A DNA stretch of 64,000 bases, taken from contig CM057149.1 of the NCBI GenBank assembly GCA_029964075.1, forward strand, positions 1,312,465-1,376,464. The letters are read 5' to 3'. Under the pieces are notes generated by a model. It ran no database searches. It had not been told where the DNA came from and worked only from the letters and a program-made list of their open reading frames with translations. A program made the position numbers and the translations under genes. Below, piece after piece: positions 57,111 through 64,000 of the stretch; within the stretch, counting starts at the first letter, position 1, and each line of letters begins with the position of its first letter. Origin of the DNA: Patiria pectinifera. Taxonomy: Eukaryota > Echinodermata > Asteroidea > Valvatida > Asterinidae.

Positions 57111-57894
57111 GCCTAGAAATACTGTTGCTAGGGAGGCTCCCTTGTGATGTTCAGGACTGCCAGTTGCGTTCGCTCGTATCCCCCGCCCTGCAAACAAGGC
57201 GCTGGGACACGCTGATGAGCTTCACAGAATCTTGTGAAGGAAGTGGGGATGGCATTCTGGGTAACTCATCATGACCTATGTATAAAGCATCTGGCTGCAG
57301 CTTTTCTTACGTTTCACTCGACTTGGTGGATAAGAGCCCAATAGGATCCCGCTACAGTATCATACAGCCTGCAAGCATTGCGTGTGAAGGGTTTCTGGCT
57401 ATGTCAATAGAGGGCGCTGTTTCTTTTCTCATGAAGAATTCTCGGCAAGTTTTTTCTCATGAAGAATTCTCGGCATTTTTATCCCAGACTTTCTCATTCC
57501 CAAGCAAACAAAATGTTTTCGATAGAGTACACCATACTCTGAATGTCTGGAAAGTTTTATAAAGTTTGCGAACCAGATCGCCCGTCTCGAAAACTGAAGT
57601 GTTTTTCGGCCTCTCGTCCCACAAACTAATTCCAAACATACTGAACTGATCAATTTAGTTCTGTTCAGTTTGGTTTAGGAAGTGCTAATTATGATCAGCG
57701 AGATTGTGCTTCAGTCGGCGGTTTGGCTACATTTTACATAAAAAACATATTTTTCACAAATCAATAAACACCCAAAATCTATGTAATAAATAATCTCGGC
57801 TCCCTGATGTAGCGCCTTCAGCACCAAAACTGGTGAAAACGTGCATATATTATTATCATTATTACCACTGTAAAAAGTACCCTTTGAGAGACAA
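57111..57894. other. unassigned intronic DNA
   Basis: Contains a 24-bp direct repeat (TTTCTCATGAAGAATTCTCG + GCA) at 57427 and 57454. Otherwise no feature. Confidence 0.35.
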
Positions 57895-58290
57895 CTTGGC
57901 TGCATTAGGAAGACATTGTAGTGTCTCCCTAATGCCACAACTCCTATTTAGAGGCAGAATTTTAATGTGGCCAACAGGCTAGATCGATTGCTTGTAGTCC
58001 AAACCAAAATTATATCAAAATTTGTGGGGGGTAGGATGACGTAAATTTAGGATTGGTGTCATTAACGATGGAGAAAATTGTGAACAAGTCCATGGAAATG
58101 TCTCCTCGAGGGTACCATTGTCAGTTACCGTATATTTGGGAGACACTTTAGCATCAGAAGTTATACCTTTGGGACATGTGGAATTATGGAGACATTTCAA
58201 TGTCTCCGTAATGCCTCAGTTTCTTTTTTAGATGCAAATTTTTATCATCACAAACAGGCTAGATCGATTGCTCGTAGTCCAATTAGTAAG
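57895..58290 (+). repeat. two direct copies of a MITE-like unit
   Basis: GACATTGTAGTGTCTCC...AATGCC (57911) and GACATTTCAATGTCTCC...AATGCC (58191), each followed by AACAGGCTAGATCGATTGCT and CGTAGTCC-type text, about 280 bp apart. The GACATT..AATGTC words are palindromic. Confidence 0.6.
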
Positions 58291-58305
58291 GTAAAATAGG
58301 AGTTA

Positions 58306-58812
58306 GGGACCGTGACCATTCAGCCCTGGCATGAAAAGGGCCCCCCGGTACCTCGTCCGGTCCAAAGCCAGTCCGGTCCAAAGCCCAGTCTCGTCCGGTA
58401 CATGGTCCTGTCTGACCAGAAGTTTTGAAGTCAGTCAGGCGCATCAATTTATTGCCCTTCAGAGAACGTCCAGAGCAGAGCAATAGCAGACTTACCGGAT
58501 TAAAGATAAAATCCTTCCATAACGCCTTGGTAATTTACGGTCCCATTGTGCGCGAAACCGCATGGCAGGGGTTTTGATCTGTGCCGATGAAAGTGTTCTA
58601 TTGTGTCGCGCTGAGAGATGAAAACCACAAGCGGGTTTCTTCTGGAATATATTACATACTTGCAAACAATAGACCCCAGGATAGAGGAGTTCCTGATTAG
58701 CAACCGGACCAGCTCCTGGGCCGGTAGCTGGGACGGTACGAGAGGACTTCTTGGGAGGGGACAAGCTTACCGGGGGGCCCTTTTCCTACCGGGGCTGAAT
58801 GGTCACGGGCCC
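58306..58812. mobile_element. Harbinger-like MITE
   Basis: 507 bp with terminal inverted repeats of about 45 bp (GGGACCGTGACCATTCAGCC against inverse GGGCCCGTGACCATTCAGCC, then AAAAGGGCCCCCCGGTA). Flanked by TTA on both sides (58303-58305, 58813-58815). A 3-bp TWA-type duplication and GGG termini fit PIF/Harbinger. Confidence 0.8.
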
Positions 58813-58921
58813 TTAGGGGTTAGAAAAGTCAGAGTTTTGTTTTGCACAAGTCTAATGGAATGTCTCCCATTATGGTATATTTTTCGGTTATTAATATCAT
58901 TATTATTATCATTATGCTTAC

Positions 58922-59050
58922 ATGATGCTTTATTAAAGTTAACATCAGCTCCTCTTTCCAAAAGAAGCTCCAAGATTTGAATTCGTCCATAGAAAGCAGC
59001 GTACATTAGAGCTGTCCATCCTGCTCGCAATGGTGTGTCTACCGCAACTC
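58922..59050 (-). CDS. ASZ1: GASZ-like exon b (ankyrin repeat)
   Basis: 129 nt. Acceptor CTCCTAG at 59051-59057, donor T|GTAAGC at 58921. It enters in phase 1 (completing a Gly codon) and leaves in phase 1. It encodes 42 full codons with GWTALMYAAFYGRIQILE and LLERGADVN, a textbook ankyrin repeat. The Harbinger-like MITE at 58306-58812 lies 110 bp downstream of the donor. Confidence 0.88.
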
Positions 59051-59179
59051 CTAGGAGTAAACATATTTAAATAGGAATTGAAATTGGGAAATATGTGTTT
59101 ACTAAATGTGAAGGCTGGGTGTTACAACATTCAAACATTCATTTGGAGCATGAAGCAGATAAAATGTTAGCTGAGAAAC

Positions 59180-59600
59180 CGGCTGTTAGTATTTCATGAT
59201 GGTATTGGGGAGGCAAAAATTAAGGTACATAAAAATATACATGGAATATCACATTTTTCCAGCAGGAACATGTATGTCAACTTTGAGATGAGCTAGAAAG
59301 CAAAAACAAAAAATATTATTTTCCCAATGTTTGCATATTTTGTAGAAAACAAGTTGGGGTAAATTTTCATCCAAGTTTGTCTCAAGGTCACATGATCCAC
59401 AAGGTCTAACTCCATGTCAAAAGGTCCTCACACTTCAAAATGTTCTGACATAAAAAGTTGTAGTCATCTAAATTTGGATTCCTTATGACCTTTCCAATAA
59501 TTATGATAATTATATAAAATTCGCAGGTGCACAGAATATTGTCAGAGCCAGCTGGGGTTATGGGGTTATTTCTACACTATGCTGTTATATAATGTTGATA
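59180..59600 (+). mobile_element. fragment related to the 15504-18365 element
   Basis: Shares TATGTCAACTTTGAGATGAGC, AAATTTTCATCCAAGTTTGT, CTCAA and TTATGACCTTTCCAATAA-like words with 16160-16330, in the same order. Both ends undefined. Confidence 0.55.
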
Positions 59601-59937
59601 ATAGTCGGGTTGGAACAGCGCCCCCATTAAAAGTATGGTACGAACACCCCCCCCCCCCATTGATTTCACAGAGGCCAAGCTATCTAATAAGGATTGTAGA
59701 CTCTTCAATCCGTGTTTTTACATCAAATATAAGACAATAAATTCACAGGGATAACCAAACAAAAAGATAGCTTGATAGGCAATCGCAGGACTACAGAAAC
59801 ATTTAATGCAGATTTCAGACGTGTTACATCTTTTTTTTTGTCTTTTCATTTTCACAAAAGTACAAGTTTTCTTCTTTTTATTTGTTTGACTGTAAGTCCC
59901 TAGTGTCTTTTACTTAAAGTATTGGACCAAGTCCACC

Positions 59938-60080
59938 AAAATCCATCACTGACCCAGCTTCACATTTAAATTGCATGAGGAACAAATCCGGTGGATTGTG
60001 ATGGACTTGGTACTCATGGCTTCCCTACCATAATCCCCAAAATTGGGGAATGGATTTTGATGGAGTTGGGAAGGTCAGGA
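59938..60080. repeat. short inverted repeat CCAAGTCCACCAAAATCC
   Basis: The left CCAAGTCCACCAAAATCCAT and the right GATTTTGATGGAGTTGG and GTGGATTGTGATGGACTTGG are inverted forms of one word. Related to 20170-20343. Confidence 0.45.
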
Positions 60081-60114
60081 TTAATTAATAATCAAGTATT
60101 ATATTTTATTGATG

Positions 60115-61276
60115 CCCCTCTCACACCAATCCAAGACCAGTGCGAGGTCACTTCGGAAATGCAATTTTTTTTCAACAGTGTCTCCGTTTTTTGTCCGTTT
60201 TTTTTATGCCAGCACGTTTTTATTTTGTGGTACCCATTTTTACTTCATGAGTAATCCGTGGCCACCTCGGAAACACCATGGGACAAACCCGTGCTCATGT
60301 CTATTTCCTGGAATTCACAGACTGCACGCCGGCGACATCTCGTGGCCATCCCGATTACATCCCGTGATGGCTTTGCGCCAGCTCGAGACTACTACGTGGT
60401 GTCAATGGTAACTACGGCGCCAGCTCGCGAGTACTACGTGTAGTCCATGAGCACTTTGTGGCTAACTCGTGATAACCCTGTAGTACCATCGAGTACCGCG
60501 TGATGAAAACGGCCGTAAAACAGACCAATAATCAATCTGAGGCCATCCCGTGAAATTTGATGTAACTTCAGCCTAACCTCAAGAACACTACGAGAGTACT
60601 TCGAATAAACCATATTGAACACTTTTCAATTCGGAAATAAATTTCCGAAGTGCACACGTTTCAATTTTTCAACATACATATCCAAAAATAACAGCGTTGA
60701 AACCCCTCAGCCTAAGTTTGTCGATTAACTCAAATATCATGTTTACCTGAAATTATCATGCAGAAACCATTAACTCATCACAGTGACCTTGACCTTTGAC
60801 CTTTTGACCCCAAACCATTCCTAACTTGCCTGTACCCAAGGGCAACTCCCTACCTAAGTTAGACACCAAAATCTCATTTCCAACTCAAATATCATCCACA
60901 AACTATTTACCTTTAACTCACCACGGTGACCTTGACCTTTGACCTTTTGACCTCAAAACCAATCCCAATTTGCCTACTCCCAAGGGCAACCCCCTACCGA
61001 AGTTACAATCCCAACATTTCTAACTCAAGTTATCATCCGGAAACTAAGCTGCCCATCCGGACAGACGGACGGACGCCGTAGGCGATGACAATACCCCACG
61101 AGCGTCTCAGCTGAGGGGTAAAAACTTTTTGGGTGATCCGTGGAGCATCCGTGAGAATCGGCCCACGGAAGAAATTGTTACGTCTTTAGTTCGTGGTTAC
61201 TTCGATTATTATCTTTTGCACCCACGGACACCTCGAAGTGGCCACGAAATGGCTTCACGTATTGGTGTGAGAGGGG
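60115..61276. mobile_element. 1.16-kb TIR element
   Basis: 16-bp perfect inverted ends CCCCTCTCACACCAAT (60115-60130) and inverse (61261-61276). The interior has many CGTGG/CCACG and ACTACGTG words. A separate satellite-bearing element (60774-61121) sits inside. No clear target duplication, no transposase. Confidence 0.6.
60774..61121. repeat. TGACCTTTGACCT satellite-type element with end hairpin
   Basis: Two units of about 145 bp each begin GTGACCTTGACCTTTGACCT and contain CCCAAGGGCAACTCCCTAC. They end in CGGACAGACGGACGGACGCC and a hairpin TACCCC...GGGGTA (61092-61120). Same layout as 28000-28113. Related TGACCTTTAAC units lie at 61978-62270. Confidence 0.6.
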
Positions 61277-61974
61277 TCTGAGGAATATTACATCTAATAT
61301 TACTGATTCGTGGCGCTGTAGGATTTTTTTTTGTAAAGAAAATTGAATTCCCAATTTTCAAGACGTTAAATTCTCACCTCCCTAAATACAAAGTCACAAC
61401 AATTAGGCCTGTGCCAATAATGCGACTAGTCGCCTAGTCGCCAATACCAAATGGTATTGGTAGTCACGACTATCGATTTTCAGAAAGTCGTCCAGTCAGT
61501 GTCCGGCGACTAATGCTCCACATGTCACGACTAACGCGCTGCGACTACTCTCAGCACTGTACCGAATTGTCTAGTCACAGTTGTGCATGTGTAATACCGC
61601 GCACGCAGGCAATCACACGACGACGAAACACTCACACAACGTGTACATTATCAACGTACCATGCTCTTTTCAGTCACCTGCACATCTGTGATATCAATGA
61701 ATGCCACACGTGTTTAATGTCAGATGGCCCATGCGGTATATATTCACCGTAGAGCAAGGAACAGCTCTATCATGGTTGCATCATAATAGGTGTATGAATA
61801 CGTCCGTAGTTGCACACACACGTATCTCGGGCACGTAATCGCGGCCAGGATCCCTGGTAAACGAATTTACCACAATATGTACATTCGCAATTTATGCCAA
61901 GTACCAGCCACTTCATGCCATTCATGAACAAGCTGGTTCTCGAACCGTCTCATCTGCTTTCGCGATTATCTTTA
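61277..61974. other. mostly unassigned; GACTAGTCG repeat patch
   Basis: 61420-61560 has repeated GCGACTAG / CTAGTCGC words and the inverted pair CCAATACCAAATGGTATTGG, likely the end of a hAT-like element. CCATAGAGCAAGGAACA-type text at 61748 resembles 27164. No gene. Confidence 0.35.
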
Positions 61975-62270
61975 AAGATTGACCTTTAACCTTGGTCATT
62001 ATTATTATTATTTGAAGGTTCCCATGTTGCATCTATGACCCAAGTTTGGTTCCAATTGGACTTCAACTTTTCAAATTAATCCAATTTGATATTTTCAGCC
62101 TATTGCACAACTTGACCTCAGATGCCCTTTGTCCTAGGTGTGACCTTTGTATGTGACCTTTAACATCACGATCATATGAGAGTTCCCATGTTGCATGTTT
62201 TCGAATGAGACCAAGTTCATTTGCAGCCTATTTACAACTTCACCTCAGATGCCCTTATAATGTAAGGATA
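61975..62270 (+). repeat. two diverged TGACCTTTAAC satellite units
   Basis: GGTTCCCATGTTGCAT / GAGTTCCCATGTTGCATG and ACCTCAGATGCCCTT recur about 160 bp apart, each with TGACCTTTAAC. Same style as 60774-60960. Confidence 0.5.
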
Positions 62271-62739
62271 ATGGTCATTCGATCTTCAAAAACTGCCTGA
62301 TGTTTTTTCATGATCCGTAAAATAAAATAAAAAGGATTTAACTCCATACCTATGTGAAAGTGAAAGCTGTGTGTGACACCGTACGTCCCACCATATTGCA
62401 CCACCAGCACTCAATGGTTTTAATGGTTGAATGAACAATGCTATTAGTATACAAATTATGAATGTTTGTGAGTGTAAGAATAATTTCATGAGGTGACAGA
62501 TGAAATTGCACCATTGCACGAACGTGAAACATTCATTATTTGTTTTATAAAACGCCTGAATAAATCCTTGTCATCTGATTGGTTGACTTTTAATAGCCAA
62601 TTTATTCAGTTTAAAAACTGTTTAAAAGTGCGACAAGTTCATCATATCTATATTAATACAAACTGTTTGACAGGTTAAGAACAATCATATTCAATTTATC
62701 TCGATTTAAAACAGCGCCACCACCAGCAGCAGCGACACC

Positions 62740-62785
62740 GTGCAGTGGAAGTTCTATTCACTGTGCAATAGAACTTCAACTGCAC
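62740..62785. other. 46-bp hairpin
   Basis: Arms GTGCAGTGGAAGTTCTATT and AATAGAACTTCAACTGCAC pair at 18 of 19 positions around an 8-base loop. Placed after a CCACCAGCAGCAGCG stretch. Function unknown; could be a recombination scar or a hairpin RNA. Confidence 0.5.
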
Positions 62786-63118
62786 TGTGCGCTGCGCACC
62801 ACACACGCGTTGGTACGAATAATTCAATGACATGTGATCAACGATCCACCAATCAAATGACTGGGATTTATTTAGGTGGTGTATAATTTTGACTGGTCGA
62901 CTGGTCTTGGGGTAAGTGGCTTTATGTAAAAAGTGTCCGCTATCCCGTGTAAAGCTACATTTCCAAGTTCACCTCGCAATGACCAGAGGACATGCAAAGT
63001 TGTGTCCGCCCATGGGTGTCTCTCTGTTCATTTATAAATGTCCCTAAGCATAAACTGCATACGTGTATCTACAGATACTTAAAGAAATGTCTTATTCAAG
63101 ATCCTCAAGGTGAAATAC

Positions 63119-63362
63119 CTCTTAAATGAAAAGCTTCCACTTCCTGCAAGTTTCCTCGGCAAACTGCAATTCTAAAATCATCCAAGACAATGGGAAATCC
63201 CTGTTTGTCCCGTTTTGAAGCACCTAAAATGTTAGGTGATGGCTGAGAATACGTCCAACCAGAGTCTGACCCATTTTGATAGTCGTGAAATGGAGTTTCT
63301 GATGATGGCTTCACTGACTTTACAGAATCCCACTCTAAATGGAGATTTCCACTTGGTGGTTG
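63119..63362 (-). CDS. ASZ1: GASZ-like exon a (N-terminal region, start of first ankyrin repeat)
   Basis: 244 nt. The acceptor is TTTTCAACAG just right of 63362 and the donor is AG|GTATTT at 63118-63117, leaving phase 1. It encodes 81 residues: an acidic/serine-rich leader with SDSGWTYSQPSP (the family has an acidic stretch with a Trp-Gly element here), then DDFRIAVCRGNLQEVEAF, the first half of a degenerate ankyrin repeat. The reading frame stays open a little upstream to an in-frame ATG, but the acceptor and the missing family N-terminus suggest that the true start exon lies further right. Confidence 0.8.
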
Positions 63363-64000
63363 CTGTTGAAAACAAAGCAAAGATTGATTTATGAATAAAA
63401 ACTGCCAGTTCTGAAAAAAATCAAAGCAAAAAGTTAAAAGTACAGGCTTTCTTCAATAAGTATTTTGTAAAAGAATTTTCTTCTGCATATTTTTCTTTTA
63501 TTAGAAAGCATTGCCACGCCATATGACACAGATTTTATTCAAACTTGGTGGAAAGGTTCTCTTAGTGATGCTATACATGTAGATCATGAGGTCCAAAACC
63601 AACAACACAAATTGCTTTCTTTGCAGTGTTATGGTAGCACAAAGTTCAATGAACTTTGCCTCCCCCCCAAAAAAAATATAATCTTACTGGCCCATAGAAT
63701 AAATTGCTGATTTTAAGGACCATATCTTGAGAATGAAATTGATTTTGGAAGCTGAATTTTGGTACATGAGAACAACTAGTAGAAAAGAAATATAAGAAAA
63801 TAATACCCATCATGCATAACACCTTAATTTTAGAGGGGGGGGGGTTTCAAAAATGATCATAAAGCGAAACATGCATTTTTTCAAATTTTGAACAGCTCTA
63901 ATCGTGGAACTTTGCATTAACTTTTCTTATTTTCAATTTATTGCTGCATGTAATATTGATATTCACATGAAAAAAAAAGCAATTTTAAATGTCTTCCCTG
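63363..64000. other. upstream intron of the GASZ-like gene
   Basis: No start exon recognised on the minus strand. 63495-63600 has AAACTTGGTGGAAAGGT-like text reminiscent of the Helentron-like core. G run at 63836-63845. Confidence 0.4.

Larger units (their letters stand above)
18406..63362 (-). other. ASZ1: GASZ/ASZ1-like gene, partial (six exons)
   Basis: Genomic span of the only recognisable host gene. Six minus-strand exons splice with matching phases (1,1,2,0,0) to about 275 codons. Each exon after the first is roughly one ankyrin repeat: GWTALMYAAFYGRIQ, YTPLIAAASS, MTPLMFVSKNGN, GWTALCYAANQGF. The repeat order, the long insert-bearing second repeat and the text between repeats (ERGADVN, ERDASPNVHER, RQDNRGWTAL) follow vertebrate ASZ1 (GASZ), as I know that family. 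Family knowledge: GASZ carries ankyrin repeats, a SAM domain, a basic coiled segment and a C-terminal mitochondrial anchor, and scaffolds piRNA biogenesis in germ cells. The SAM and anchor exons are not visible and should lie left of the window; the start codon exon is also not seen. Splice sites, frame and family agree, so the gene appears intact as far as visible. A generic ankyrin protein is the main alternative. Confidence 0.85.

Overview
The window is animal nuclear DNA. It holds one recognisable host gene, on the minus strand, buried in mobile elements. Six spliced exons at 63362-63119, 59050-58922, 35609-35498, 30676-30565, 28745-28614 and 18503-18406 join in frame through consensus GT/AG sites. 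They encode the ankyrin-repeat half of a GASZ/ASZ1-type protein, a germline piRNA-pathway factor known in other animals to sit on mitochondria and in nuage. The first exon (beyond 64000 or not recognised) and the SAM, basic and membrane-anchor part (beyond the left edge) are missing. The introns measure about 4.1, 23.3, 4.8, 1.8 and 10.1 kb, and a further one exceeds 18.4 kb.

The organism is probably a marine invertebrate. Reasons: a vertebrate-like GASZ exon pattern, A/T-rich introns with frequent CATGTACATGTA words, and a repeat set of CR1/Jockey-like LINEs, DIRS, Penelope-like and Ty3/gypsy retroelements, Helentron-like non-autonomous elements, BED-finger hAT elements and Harbinger-like MITEs. 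I cannot fix the phylum from sequence alone (amphioxus, hemichordate, echinoderm and mollusc are all possible).

Layout. 1-1363: unassigned, with a GC-rich stretch. 1364-1876: TIR element with 9-bp target duplication. 1940-7405: a LINE relic holding a TTAA-flanked MITE and a tandem array of Helentron-like elements. 9079-14819: decayed Ty3/gypsy-like element on the minus strand with LTR, tRNA-Leu-type primer site, gag, a canonical -1 slippery heptamer, protease, part of RT and the integrase tail. 15504-18365: 2.9-kb inverted-repeat element ending 41 bp from the last visible exon. 18.4-31 kb: exons, two hAT relics, LINE ends. 31.3-33 kb: DIRS relic with a hAT-type MITE inside. 35.5-42.5 kb: exon, Penelope-like fragment, Helentron-like element split by a hAT element, and a two-exon hAT transposase pseudogene with a Helentron-like insertion in its intron. 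43-57 kb: a dispersed repeat family in direct and inverted copies, two LINE relics in opposite orientation, further MITEs. 57-64 kb: Harbinger-like MITE, two exons and satellite-like repeats.

No transposase or reverse transcriptase here is intact. No rRNA, tRNA gene or CRISPR array was seen. Several insertions carry exact target-site duplications, so the order of nesting can be read. The most distinctive observation is that two Helentron-like subfamilies have different terminal hairpin arms, yet in each the arm is repeated near the CTAG end: the sequences changed together.
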